The translations under genes and the position numbers were made by a program. From positions 1 through 64,000 of the forward strand of contig DASZNC010000129.1 in the NCBI GenBank assembly GCA_035551615.1: 64,000 nt of DNA, read 5' to 3'. The notes beneath the pieces were generated by a model. It did no database searches. It saw only the letters and a program-made list of their open reading frames with translations, and had not been told where the DNA came from. Source of the DNA: JAKCDU01 sp035551615 (lineage in GTDB: Bacteria; Actinomycetota; Acidimicrobiia; Acidimicrobiales; Palsa-688). Below, in pieces: positions 27,585 through 38,378 of this stretch. Position 1 is the stretch's first letter; the number at the start of each line of letters is the position of its first letter.

Positions 27585-28373
27585 TTTCTGATTTCGTCCG
27601 AAGATGATGCGCAGACCTTCGAGGGTGAGCCAGGGCTCGTGGTACTCGATGGCCGAGGAATGGGGGCCGATCAGGCCGGCCAGACCGCCGGTGGCGACGA
27701 CGGTGCAGGGTCCCAGCTCGTCCTCCAGGCGCCGGCAGAGGCCGTCGACCTGGGCCGCGAACCCGTAGATGACCCCGCTCTGGACCGACTCGACGGTGTT
27801 CTTGGCCAGCACACTCCGAGGCTCGACCAACTCGACGCGCGGCAGCAGGGCGGCCCGGCTGAACAGCGCTTCGAGCGAGATCTCGATGCCCGGGATGATC
27901 ACGCCACCCAGGTACTCGCCCTTCTCCGAGACCACCTCGAAGGTGGTGGCGGTCCCGAAGTCGACGACGATGGTCGGCCCGCCGTAACGCTCGTAGGCCG
28001 CCACTGCGTCGGCGATGCGGTCGGCACCGACCTCTTTCGGGTTGTCGTAGTGGATGGGCATGCCGGTGCGGACACCCGGCTCCACGATCACGGTGTCGAC
28101 CTTGAACCACTTCTGGGTCATCTCCCGCAGGGTCGTGCGCTGGCGGGGCACCACTGACGCCACGGCGATGCCGGAGATGGTCTCCTCCGGATCGAGCCCC
28201 TGCAGTTGGAACAACTGGTCGATCAGCAGCGCCATCTCGTCCGCCGTGCGCGACGCCACTGTCGAGATTCGCCAGTGGTAGAGCAGGTCGGGGCCGCTGC
28301 CGGCCGGGCCGTCGCCCGGGCCGAACAGGCCGATGACGGTTTGCGTGTTGCCCACGTCGATGGCGACGAGCAC
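27582..28373 (-). CDS. coaX: Type III pantothenate kinase
   Basis: A 263-aa ASKHA-fold kinase for the first step of CoA synthesis from pantothenate. The phosphate-binding start LVAIDVGNTQTVIGLF, the GADRIADAVAA motif and VVDFGTATTFEVV are diagnostic of CoaX rather than CoaA. It starts at GTG four bases after the nadC stop and precedes lysS, as in mycobacteria and Bacillus. It works downstream of PanC/PanD encoded in the same run. Confidence 0.95.
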   Translation of the reverse strand: MLVAIDVGNTQTVIGLFGPGDGPAGSGPDLLYHWRISTVASRTADEMALLIDQLFQLQGLDPEETISGIAVASVVPRQRTTLREMTQKWFKVDTVIVEPGVRTGMPIHYDNPKEVGADRIADAVAAYERYGGPTIVVDFGTATTFEVVSEKGEYLGGVIIPGIEISLEALFSRAALLPRVELVEPRSVLAKNTVESVQSGVIYGFAAQVDGLCRRLEDELGPCTVVATGGLAGLIGPHSSAIEYHEPWLTLEGLRIIFGRNQK

Positions 28374-28377
28374 TCGA

Positions 28378-29262
28378 CTACCCCTCCGCGCCGATGTCCC
28401 GCAAGCGGGCGTCCTGCTCGAGGTCCAGCCCGATGTCGAGCACCGGGGCGGAATGGGTGATGGCGCCGACCGAGATCAGGTCGACACCGGCCGCGGCGTA
28501 GGCGGCGACTGTGTCCGGCGTGATCCGCCCGGACACCTCGACCGGGACGCGTCCGGCCACCAGTGACACGGCTGATGCCACTTCTGAGGGGTCCATGTTG
28601 TCCAGCATCACCAGGTCGGCACCGGCCGCCAGTGCGATCTTCAACTGGTCGATGGTGTCGCACTCGACCTGGCAGGCCACACCCGGCCAGCGGGCGTGGG
28701 CGGTGGCCACCGCCTCCCCGATGGACAGGCCAGCCAGGTGGTTGTCCTTGACCAGGATGCCGTCGGAGAGTGACCCCCGATGGTTGACCCCGCCGCCGGC
28801 CCGCACGGCGGCCTTCTCCAGGGCCCGCAGGCCGGGTGTGGTCTTGCGGGTGTCCCGGATCCGGGCCTTGTGGTCGCCGGCCGCATCCACGAACCGACGG
28901 GTCAGGGTGGCGACCCCCGACAGGTGGCCGAGCAGGTTGAGCGCCGTCCGCTCGGCGGTGAGCACCGACCGCAACGGCCCGGCGACACGGGCGATGACGG
29001 TTCCCGGGACCAGGCGGTCGCCGTCGGCCACGAACCACTCGACTTCGGTGGCCGGGTCGACGGCGGCGAAGGCCACCGAGGCGCTGAGCCGGCCGGCCAG
29101 GATCCCTTCGGCCCGGGCCGCCAGCACCGCCCTCACGGTGGCGTCGGGGGGGACCAGGCCGGCGGTCAGATCGCCGAACACGCCGAGGTCCTCCTCCAGG
29201 GCGCGCGCCACCACGGCGCGAGCGGCGTTCTCGGGGGGATCGAACCAGCTGACGTTCACCAC
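28378..29262 (-). CDS. nadC: Nicotinate-nucleotide pyrophosphorylase (quinolinate phosphoribosyltransferase)
   Basis: A 294-aa enzyme turning quinolinate and PRPP into nicotinate mononucleotide. RIRDTRKTTPGLRALEKAAVRAGGG (in parts), NHRGSLSDGILVKDNHL and LDNMDP are the family's substrate-binding segments. It overlaps the end of nadB by 7 bp, so the two NAD genes are coupled. No nadA is present between panD and nadB, so quinolinate synthase must be elsewhere. Confidence 0.95.
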   Translation of the reverse strand: MVNVSWFDPPENAARAVVARALEEDLGVFGDLTAGLVPPDATVRAVLAARAEGILAGRLSASVAFAAVDPATEVEWFVADGDRLVPGTVIARVAGPLRSVLTAERTALNLLGHLSGVATLTRRFVDAAGDHKARIRDTRKTTPGLRALEKAAVRAGGGVNHRGSLSDGILVKDNHLAGLSIGEAVATAHARWPGVACQVECDTIDQLKIALAAGADLVMLDNMDPSEVASAVSLVAGRVPVEVSGRITPDTVAAYAAAGVDLISVGAITHSAPVLDIGLDLEQDARLRDIGAEG

Positions 29263-30803
29263 TGCACGAACCTATGTGAAAGGGCCGGGTAGGTCTCCCG
29301 GAAATCCCGGCGGCGATGACCGCCCCGGCTCTCGGTGCGGGCCGTCGCCGCGGCCAGCAGGGCCAGGGCCACGGTCACCAGGTTGGCCGTCTCCCCCTCC
29401 GGCAGACCGGCCGCAGCCAGAGCCGAGATCTCATGGGTGGCGGCGGTCAACGACGCCGCCGACCGCTCCACCCCGGCGCCTTCCATCATCGCCCGCTGCA
29501 GGCTCTCCCGGCTCTTGACGTCGTCGGCCGACCCGATCGCCACCGAGGGACGCACTACTGACAGTGTGACTGCCCCGACATCGCCGGGCTCCAGCCGATC
29601 CGGCTCGAGGACGGCGCGGAGGGCGCCGGTCGAGGAGGGTGCTCCTTTGTCCTGGAGAATGGCCTCGACGGCCCGGGCCGCGAACACCATCCCCTCGACG
29701 AGGGAGTTGGACGCCAGCCGGTTGGCCCCGTGGACGCCGCTGCACGCCACTTCGCCGGCCGCCCACAGCCCGGGCATCGTGGTGGCCCCGTCCAGATCGG
29801 TGAGCACCCCACCGCAGATGTAGTGGGCGGCCGGGGCGACCGGGAGCCAGTCACGGGGCGGGTCGAGGCCGGCGGCCCGGGCGATGGCGGCCAACGTCGG
29901 GAACCGCACGTCGAACTCGGCCACCTCTGACACGTCCAACCACGCCCCGCCCCGTTCGGCGATGGCCTTGGCCACCACATCACGGGGCTGGAGCTCGTCG
30001 ACGAACCGCTCGCCGGCCCCGTCGCGCAGCAGTGCCCCGTCGCCCCGGAGGGCCTCGCTCAGCAACGGGCGGGGACCGGCCCGGCCGGGCACGTCCAGGG
30101 CGGTCGGGTGGAACTGGATGAACTCGACGTCGGCCACCGCTACGCCGGCCCGCAGGGCCATGGCCAACCCGTCGCCGGTGGCCTGCGCCGGGTTGGTCGT
30201 GACCGGGTAGATGTGGCCGGCCCCGCCGGTGGCGAGAAGCGTGTGGCGGGCCCGGATCTCGCGGCCCGGCAGGCGGACGCCACGGCAGCGGCCGGATTCC
30301 ACGATCAGGTCGAGGGCGTGGCTGTGCTCCTCGATGGTCGCCGCCGTCCGGCGGGCCGCCTCGACCAACGCCCGTTCCACCTCGGCCCCCGTCGCGGCGC
30401 CGCCGGCGTGGACGACGCGGGCCGTCGAATGGCCGCCCTCCCGGGACAGCTTCCAACGGCCGGCCTCGTCCCGGTCGAACTCGGCCCCCAGTCGGGCCAG
30501 TTCCCTGACCCGCTGGGGTCCTTCGGCCACCAGCACCTCGACCGCCGCCCGGTCGCACAGGCCGACGCCGGCCCGCAGCGTGTCGTCGGCGTGCAGCTCG
30601 AACGAGTCGTCGCCGCCCGACGCCGCCTCCGTGTCGTGCAGCACGGCGGCCACACCGCCCTGGGCCCACTGGGTGGCCGAGTCCTCGAGGCGGCCCTTGG
30701 AGACGATCCCGACCCGCAGTCCCGGTTCGGCCGCGGCGGCCCGCACGGCGGCCGACAGTCCGGCGACGCCGCTACCCAGGATGAGCAGGTCGAGGTCGGG
30801 CAC
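29256..30803 (-). CDS. nadB: L-aspartate oxidase
   Basis: A 515-aa flavoprotein oxidising L-aspartate to iminoaspartate, the first de novo NAD step. The Rossmann start LLILGSGVAGLSAAVRAA, ATQWAQGGVAA, HADDTLRAGVGLCD and EGGHSTARVVHAGG are typical of the fumarate-reductase/succinate-dehydrogenase flavoprotein fold; the C-terminal helical domain ends the protein. It starts at GTG 13 bp after panD. Length is normal. Confidence 0.95.
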   Translation of the reverse strand: MPDLDLLILGSGVAGLSAAVRAAAAEPGLRVGIVSKGRLEDSATQWAQGGVAAVLHDTEAASGGDDSFELHADDTLRAGVGLCDRAAVEVLVAEGPQRVRELARLGAEFDRDEAGRWKLSREGGHSTARVVHAGGAATGAEVERALVEAARRTAATIEEHSHALDLIVESGRCRGVRLPGREIRARHTLLATGGAGHIYPVTTNPAQATGDGLAMALRAGVAVADVEFIQFHPTALDVPGRAGPRPLLSEALRGDGALLRDGAGERFVDELQPRDVVAKAIAERGGAWLDVSEVAEFDVRFPTLAAIARAAGLDPPRDWLPVAPAAHYICGGVLTDLDGATTMPGLWAAGEVACSGVHGANRLASNSLVEGMVFAARAVEAILQDKGAPSSTGALRAVLEPDRLEPGDVGAVTLSVVRPSVAIGSADDVKSRESLQRAMMEGAGVERSAASLTAATHEISALAAAGLPEGETANLVTVALALLAAATARTESRGGHRRRDFRETYPALSHRFVQW

Positions 30804-30816
30804 TCCGGTGCCCGGT

Positions 30817-31206
30817 CTAGTTGGCGGCGCCCCGCCAGGTGCGACCGTCGAGGACCGCCTCGGCCGGGACCTGGCGGTTCCATTGATCGACGTGGACGAC
30901 GGTCGGCGCGTAGGTCTCGAGCTCGGCCGTCTCGTAGTCGGCGTAGGTGATGATGATCACCTTGTCACCGGGGTGGACCAGGCGGGCGGCCGCCCCGTTG
31001 AGGCACACCTGGCCGGGCTGGCCGACGATGGCGTAGGTCTCGAAGCGGGCCCCGTTGTCGATGTCGAGCACGGCGACCTGCTCGTGCTCGAGGAGGTCGG
31101 CGGCCGCCATGAGCTCGGGGTCTAGGCTGATCGAGCCGATGTAGTTGAGGTCGGCCTCGGTAACCGTGGCCCGGTGGATCTTGGACTTCATCATGCGGCG
31201 GCGCAA
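30817..31206 (-). CDS. panD: Aspartate 1-decarboxylase precursor
   Basis: A 129-aa pyruvoyl enzyme making beta-alanine for pantothenate. Started at TTG 31206, with GGAG 8 nt upstream, it begins RRRMMKSKIHRATVTEADL, aligns with the family, and places the self-cleavage pair at Gly24-Ser25 (YIGSIS). ATG 31194 or 31191 would truncate it by 4-5 residues. FETYAI and NGAAARLVHPGDKVIII are conserved. It lies between panC (89 bp gap) and nadB. Confidence 0.95.
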   Translation of the reverse strand: MRRRMMKSKIHRATVTEADLNYIGSISLDPELMAAADLLEHEQVAVLDIDNGARFETYAIVGQPGQVCLNGAAARLVHPGDKVIIITYADYETAELETYAPTVVHVDQWNRQVPAEAVLDGRTWRGAAN

Positions 31207-31295
31207 CGTTGGATCTCCTTGGCTGGCAGGGCTGGTGGGCGGGGGCTCGGTGGACTTGGGCGGCGGGTGCGGGGGCGGTGCGGGCGGGCGGCGGC

Positions 31296-32165
31296 TCAGG
31301 GGTGGCCGGTCGGCGGGTTGGCGTCGATGTTGTCGATGAGGCGGGCCCGGCCCAGGTGGGCGGCCACGAGCAGGCGGACGCTCCGGCGCACCGTGGCCGG
31401 CCGGGTCAGGTCGTCGGGATCGGCCACCTGGGCGTAGTCCAGGCGGAACTCGGGGTGGCGGGCCAGGGAGTTGGCCATGATGGCCTCGACCTTGTCGGGG
31501 TCGTCGACGCCGTCGTCCTCGATGGCCCGCTTGCCGGCGAGGAGGGTGTAGTAGAGGTGGGGGGCGACCCGGCGCTCGTCGGCGGTCAGGTAGGCGTTGC
31601 GGCTGGACAGGGCCAGCCCGTCGGTCTCGCGCACGGTGGGCAGGCCCATGATCTCGACCGGCATGTTGAGATCGGAGACCATGCGCCGGACCACGGTCAA
31701 CTGTTGATAGTCCTTCTCGCCGAAGTAGGCCCAGCACGGACCGGTCAGGTTGAGCAGCTTGGCCACGATGGTGGTCACGCCGTCGAAGTGGCCGGGCCGG
31801 CGGGCTCCTTCCATGGGCGACGTCAGGTCGGCCACCTTCACCGAGGCCTTGCCCGGCTGCGGCCACAACTCCTCGGTGCTCGGCGCGAACACGAAATGGG
31901 CGCCCGCCTCCTCGGCCATCTGCACGTCCCGGTCCAGATCGCGCGGGTAGGCGGCCAGGTCCTCGGTCGGGCCGAACTGCAGCGGGTTGACGTAGTCGGT
32001 CATGGCGACCACATCGCAGTCCCCACTGGCCCTACGGATGAGCGACATGTGGCCGGCGTGCAGCGCGCCCATCGTCGGCACCAGTCCTACCTGACGGCCC
32101 TCGGACCGGCAGGCGTCCAGACGCTCACGCCAGGCAGCCGCCTGGTGGATGACTTCGACGGGCAA
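31296..32165 (-). CDS. panC: Pantothenate synthetase
   Basis: A 289-aa ligase joining pantoate and beta-alanine with ATP. The HIGH-like PTMGALHAGHMSLIRRA, VNPLQFGP, GEKDYQQL and TVRETDGLALSSRN (KMSKS equivalent) motifs are present. TTG start 32165 has AAAGG at 8-9 nt. panB is not in the window. It is the first gene after an AT-rich control region (32166-32376) and leads the panC-panD-nadB-nadC-coaX-lysS run. Confidence 0.95.
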   Translation of the reverse strand: MPVEVIHQAAAWRERLDACRSEGRQVGLVPTMGALHAGHMSLIRRASGDCDVVAMTDYVNPLQFGPTEDLAAYPRDLDRDVQMAEEAGAHFVFAPSTEELWPQPGKASVKVADLTSPMEGARRPGHFDGVTTIVAKLLNLTGPCWAYFGEKDYQQLTVVRRMVSDLNMPVEIMGLPTVRETDGLALSSRNAYLTADERRVAPHLYYTLLAGKRAIEDDGVDDPDKVEAIMANSLARHPEFRLDYAQVADPDDLTRPATVRRSVRLLVAAHLGRARLIDNIDANPPTGHP

Positions 32166-32284
32166 GTTGTGGCCTTTCGACGTTCCGGCCCCGGTGGGTG
32201 CCGTTCGTACGGTAAGGCTCAGGATAGCTTGCCGGACGGGGTGGCGGGGCTCCGTGCCGTTGGTGTAATTTTGTTAGATTCCAC

Positions 32285-32350
32285 CAACTTTGTATGAGAA
32301 CGATGCGTGCGGCGCAGTTTTCGTACAAAGTTGACAATTTCCAACAAAGT
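32285..32350. promoter_or_regulatory. AT-rich control region with ACAAAGT repeats upstream of panC
   Basis: A perfect 10-bp inverted repeat, CAACTTTGTA (32285-32294) and TACAAAGTTG (32324-32333), is followed by a third ACAAAGT at 32344-32350, 19 bp after the second. TTGACA (32331-32336) overlaps the second arm on the plus strand. The 211-bp gap between folK and panC has no ORF and is strikingly AT-rich for the window, as expected of an operator for the vitamin/NAD gene run. Confidence 0.5.
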
Positions 32351-32376
32351 AGGAGCCCGTTCTCCGCGTCGCCCTC

Positions 32377-32952
32377 CTACAGCGGGCCGACCGGCCGTAC
32401 GCCCCGGCCGATGTCGGTGGTCAGGTGACCGACGACTAGCTCCGGGGCCAGGTCGGCGAGCGGTACCAGCACGAAGCCGCGCTCCCACATGCGGGGGTGG
32501 GGCACGATGAGGTCGGGCTCGTTGACCGCCTCGTCGCCGACCAGGAGGACGTCGACGTCCAGGGTGCGGGGCCCCCAGCGCTCGACCCGGACCCGTTCGG
32601 CCGCCGATTCGGCCGCTTGGGCGACGGCCAGGAGCTCGCGCGGGCTGCGGGTGGTCCACAGTTCGACCACGCAGTTCAGGAACGCCCCTTGTCCGGGCGG
32701 GCCCCCGACCGGGTCGGTCTCGTACAGCTGCGACACTGCGGTCACGTCCGGTATGCGACGCATGGCCGCCTTCAGGTAGGCCCGCCGGTCGCCCAGGTTG
32801 GAGCCGAGGGCGAGGAACGCCCGCACCGGGGCCCGGGGCTGGCGGCGCTCCTGGACGGCGCTCTCGATCGTCGGTGGTGACGGGGCGTCGCCCGTCGGTG
32901 ACTGCGGCCGGCGGGTGATGGCCGATTGCGGGCGGGGCCGGCGGGCGGACAC
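32377..32952 (-). CDS. folK: 2-amino-4-hydroxy-6-hydroxymethyldihydropteridine diphosphokinase
   Basis: A 191-aa pyrophosphokinase of folate synthesis. FLALGSNLGDRRAYL opens the domain; GPRTLDVDVLLVGD and LIVPHPRMWERGFVLVPLADLAP carry the Asp pair and HPR catalytic region. The first ~40 residues are Arg/Pro/Ser-rich and not part of the fold, so the true start may be later than GTG 32952. It follows folB by 5 bp, a pairing found in many bacteria. Confidence 0.93.
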   Translation of the reverse strand: MSARRPRPQSAITRRPQSPTGDAPSPPTIESAVQERRQPRAPVRAFLALGSNLGDRRAYLKAAMRRIPDVTAVSQLYETDPVGGPPGQGAFLNCVVELWTTRSPRELLAVAQAAESAAERVRVERWGPRTLDVDVLLVGDEAVNEPDLIVPHPRMWERGFVLVPLADLAPELVVGHLTTDIGRGVRPVGPL

Positions 32953-32957
32953 GGCGG

Positions 32958-33413
32958 TCAGCGGCCGGCGACCGGCGGCCGCCCGGGTCCGCCCGGCGCC
33001 TCATCGATGTGATCGGCCGGCGACCGGCCCGCCCCGCCCGGCGCATCGCCGGCGCGGACCCGGCGGATGGTGACGCCGGCGGAGGCCATGTCGACCGGCA
33101 CCGGTGGGCGCAGTTTGCGCAGCGTGACCTGTACCGAGGTGACCGCCGGGCCGGCGTCGAGGGTGGCCCGGGCGATGCGATCGGCCAGGTGCTCGAGCAG
33201 TTCGGCGTGCTCGCCCCCGATCTGGTCGACGACCAGCTGGGCGATGGCGCCGTAGTCGACGGTGTCGGCCAGCGCATCGGTGCGGCCGGCCGTGGTCAGG
33301 TCGATGGCCAGGTCCAGGTCGACCTCGAAGGGCTGGGCCCGCTGATGCTCCTCGTCGAGCACTCCGTGGCGGCCGACGGCCCGTATGCCGCGCAGCTGGA
33401 TGGAGTCGGCCAT
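32958..33413 (-). CDS. folB: Dihydroneopterin aldolase
   Basis: A 151-aa folate enzyme. From ATG 33413: ADSIQLRGIRAVGRHGVLDEEHQRAQPFEVDL (in parts), VDYGAIAQLVVDQIGG and LLEHLADRIA are conserved, including the catalytic Glu and the late Lys (RKLRPPVP). The Gly/Pro-rich last 25 residues extend beyond the usual end. It begins 10 bp after the phosphatase-like gene in the folate operon. Confidence 0.93.
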   Translation of the reverse strand: MADSIQLRGIRAVGRHGVLDEEHQRAQPFEVDLDLAIDLTTAGRTDALADTVDYGAIAQLVVDQIGGEHAELLEHLADRIARATLDAGPAVTSVQVTLRKLRPPVPVDMASAGVTIRRVRAGDAPGGAGRSPADHIDEAPGGPGRPPVAGR

Positions 33414-33423
33414 CCGGCCTGGC

Positions 33424-33951
33424 CTACTCGGCGCCGAGCGGTTCCGGGGCGCAGCCGACCAGGTTGGGGGCCAGTGCGACCAGCTCGCGACCGGCCGGAC
33501 CCATCTGGCGGGCAAGCATGCGCTCGACGATGGCGATGGCCTTGGGCCCGCTCGGCACCATGCCCGACCACCTCAGATATCCGGCGACAACGCCCATGAG
33601 CCGATCGCCCAACTCCTCCTGGTGCACCAGGATGCGCTCGCCGGCCGCCAGCCAGTCCCTGATCTGGGTGTAGAGGTCACCGAGCACGGCGACGGCGTCG
33701 TCGTGCGGACCGAGGGGCAGGTGCGACCAGGTGACACCCAGCTCGTCGTAGGCGTGCAGGTTGTGCGGCGATGGCAGCAGGGAGACGATGCGGGTGAACT
33801 CCTCCCCTCGCAACCAGAGAATCTCCTCCTGGCGGCGCACCTTCCGATGGTTACGGGCGTAGCCGCCGGGGCGCTCGCTGACTGCCAGCTTTCCCTTGAT
33901 GATCCAGGCGAAGAACCGCGGCGGGATCCCCTTGGCCCACTTCCCCTTCAC
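33424..33951 (-). CDS. Dual-specificity/tyrosine phosphatase-fold protein lacking the catalytic Cys (pseudophosphatase)
   Basis: A 175-aa protein coupled to folP by an ATGA overlap. It looks like the PTP/DSP superfamily: an early WIIKGKLAVSERPG segment, a strand FTRIVSLLPSPHN, an Asp-containing loop GPHDD, and ILVHQEELGDRLMGVVAGYL where the HCX5R P-loop belongs. Here the loop is HQEELGDR (residues 110-117): His, Arg and spacing are kept but the nucleophilic Cys is Gln. It should bind a phospho-ligand or phosphoprotein without hydrolysing it. A role linked to folate synthesis is suggested only by position. Confidence 0.6.
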   Translation of the reverse strand: MKGKWAKGIPPRFFAWIIKGKLAVSERPGGYARNHRKVRRQEEILWLRGEEFTRIVSLLPSPHNLHAYDELGVTWSHLPLGPHDDAVAVLGDLYTQIRDWLAAGERILVHQEELGDRLMGVVAGYLRWSGMVPSGPKAIAIVERMLARQMGPAGRELVALAPNLVGCAPEPLGAE

Positions 33952-34775
33952 GCCACTCCTTCCCTGGCGCCGACGGCCTGACCTGCCCGTCGATCACTCG
34001 GCGCTCTGTCTCCGACCAGCCGGGCCGCCATGGCCGCCGGCCGTACATCGTGCACCCTGACCATCTGGGCACCGGCCACCATGGCCCACGTCGAGGTGCC
34101 GACGGTTCCTTCCAGGCGATCCTCGGCTGCTGCCGGCGAGCCGTCCGCGTCGGCGGCCAGCCGACCCAGGAACGACTTGCGACTGGTGCCGACCAGGACG
34201 GGCCAGCCGGTCGCCACCAGCACGTCGAGATGCTTCAACAGGCTCAGATTGTGGTCGGCCGTCTTCCCGAATCCGATTCCGGGGTCTATCCAGATCTCCC
34301 GTACACCGGCCGCCCGGGCCGCTTCGGCTTGGCCGACCAGATGGTCCCTGACCTCGGCCACCACGTCCCGGTAATGGGCGTGCTGCTGCATCACCGTCGG
34401 ATCGGCGGGCATGTGCATGGCGACCCATGACACTCCGGTCTCGGCCGCGACCGGCCAGAGGGTGGCCGAAACGTCATTGATCATGGTGGCGCCAGCGGCG
34501 ACTGCGGCCCGGGCCACTTCCGCCTTGCGGGTGTCGATCGACACCGGCCCGTCGGCGGCCAGGACCTCGACCACCGGGATGACCCGCCGCAGTTCCTCTT
34601 CGACGCTCACCTGCTGAGCCCCGGGGCGAGTCGACTCGCCGCCCACGTCGATGACGTCGGCCCCTTCGGCCCGCATCGATCGGCCGTGCTCGACCGCAGC
34701 GGCCGCGTCCAACCACCGGCCTCCGTCGGAAAAAGAGTCCGGGGTCACGTTCAATACTCCCATTACCCGGGCCAC
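33948..34775 (-). CDS. folP: Dihydropteroate synthase
   Basis: A 275-aa TIM-barrel enzyme joining pterin diphosphate and p-aminobenzoate; the sulfonamide target. GVLNVTPDSFSDGGRW, DVGGESTRPGA, DPGIGFGKTADHN and GTSRKSFLG are conserved. Either GTG 34775 or ATG 34763 could start it; a TACGCT box 7 nt before the GTG supports the former as a leaderless start inside the operon. The MHMPADPTVMQQ segment replaces the usual MHMQGTP, a small variation. Confidence 0.95.
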   Translation of the reverse strand: MARVMGVLNVTPDSFSDGGRWLDAAAAVEHGRSMRAEGADVIDVGGESTRPGAQQVSVEEELRRVIPVVEVLAADGPVSIDTRKAEVARAAVAAGATMINDVSATLWPVAAETGVSWVAMHMPADPTVMQQHAHYRDVVAEVRDHLVGQAEAARAAGVREIWIDPGIGFGKTADHNLSLLKHLDVLVATGWPVLVGTSRKSFLGRLAADADGSPAAAEDRLEGTVGTSTWAMVAGAQMVRVHDVRPAAMAARLVGDRAPSDRRAGQAVGAREGVA

Positions 34776-34782
34776 CCGGGTC

Positions 34783-34788
34783 AGCGTA
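34783..34788 (-). promoter_or_regulatory. Candidate leaderless -10 box TACGCT (folP)
   Basis: TACGCT on the minus strand, 7 nt before the folP GTG in the 71-bp folE-folP gap. It would provide an internal promoter for folP and the genes after it. Confidence 0.35.
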
Positions 34789-34846
34789 TCGGGGCGGGAC
34801 CGTCGCCAAGCCCGGTTCGGGCCACCAAATCCCGAAATCGGGAGGG

Positions 34847-35466
34847 TCAGCGGCTGCCGTGGATGAAGCTCATCGCCTCGTTGCGGGCGGCCACGCTGTT
34901 ACGCATGAGGCCCCGGACGGCTGAGGTAACGGTTGTGGCTCCTGGTTTGCGCACGCCCCGCATGGACATGCACAGGTGCTCGGCCTCGACCACGACCAGC
35001 ACCCCCCGGGGCTCCAGCACGTCCTGCAGCCGGTCGGCGACCTGCGTCGTCAACCGTTCCTGCACCTGCGGCCGTCGGCTGAACCCGTCGACCAGCCGGG
35101 CCAGCTTGGACAGCCCGGTGATGCGCCCGTCCTTGTTCGGGATGTAGGCGACATGGGCGCGGCCGAACCATGGCACCAGGTGGTGCTCGCACACGCTGTA
35201 GATCGGGATGTCCTTGACCATGACCATCTCGTCATGGTCGGCCTCGAAGACCACCTTGAGGTGCTCGCCCGGATCCTCGGACAGACCGGCGAACACCTCC
35301 TGGTACATGCGGGCCACCCGCCGGGGCGTGTCCACCAGCCCGTCCCGGTTGGGGTCCTCACCGATGGCGATCAGGATTTCGCGGACGGCGGCCTCGATGC
35401 GGAGGACGTCGACACCCGCGCCGGCCGGTGCCGGTTCGTCCGCCGAACGGTGGCGGTCGTCCAGGT

Positions 35467-35470
<4 letters not shown>
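34847..35470 (-). CDS. folE: GTP cyclohydrolase I
   Basis: A 207-aa enzyme, first step of folate synthesis (GTP to dihydroneopterin triphosphate). The zinc-binding CEHHLVPWFGRAHVAYIP, SKLARLVDGFSRRPQVQERLT (in parts) and EAEHLCMSMRGVRKPGA are diagnostic of FolE type I. The TTG start overlaps the ftsH stop as TTGA. Order ftsH-folE-folP-folB-folK is the usual actinobacterial arrangement. Confidence 0.96.
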
Positions 35471-37754
<2,284 letters not shown>

Positions 37755-37758
<4 letters not shown>

Positions 37759-38378
37759 GGCGAATCCAGGGTACTGGCCGGGTCGGCTCCGGGACTGTCC
37801 AGGTAAGTCGCCAGATACGGCAGATTGCGGTATTTCTCGGCCACGTCGAGGCCGTAGCCCACCACGAAGTCGGGCGGGATGCGGAACCCCTCGTAAGCCA
37901 GCTCCAGGTCGACCGACTGCAGGCCGTCCTTGACCAGCAGGGCGACCACCTCCAGCGAGGCCGGGTGCCGGGCGGCCAGGTTGCGCCGCAGGTAGGAGAG
38001 CGTCAGGCCGGAATCGACGATGTCCTCCACGATCAGCACGTGGCGCCCGGTCAGGTCGGCGTCGAGATCCTTGACGATGCGCACCACACCGCTGGTGGTG
38101 GTGGCGCTCCCGTAAGAGGAGACAGCCATGAAATCGATCTCGAGGGGCAGCTTGATGGCCCGGGCCAGGTCGGCGAGGAAGAAGCAGGCCCCCTTCAGGA
38201 CGCCGACCAGGAGAGGCGGCCGGCCGGCGTAATCGGTGGTGATGGCCGCGCCCAGCTCAGCGATCTTGGCCTGCAGCTCCCGGGCCGACACCACCGTCCG
38301 GCCGATGTGCGGATCACCGTGGGCCGGGTCCTCACCCGGACCGGCCGGGTGGTCGGCGGCGCCGGCCGTGTCGCTCAT
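37755..38378 (-). CDS. hpt: Hypoxanthine phosphoribosyltransferase
   Basis: A 207-aa purine-salvage enzyme. From ATG 38378 (GAGAGGAG upstream): an acidic/Gly N-terminal tail, then LVGVLKGACFFLADLARAI, the PRPP-binding VLIVEDIVDSGLTLSYL and the C-terminal PDFVVGYGLDVAEKYRNLPYL. tilS overlaps its start as ATGA. The tilS-hpt-ftsH order is highly conserved in Gram-positive bacteria. Confidence 0.95.
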
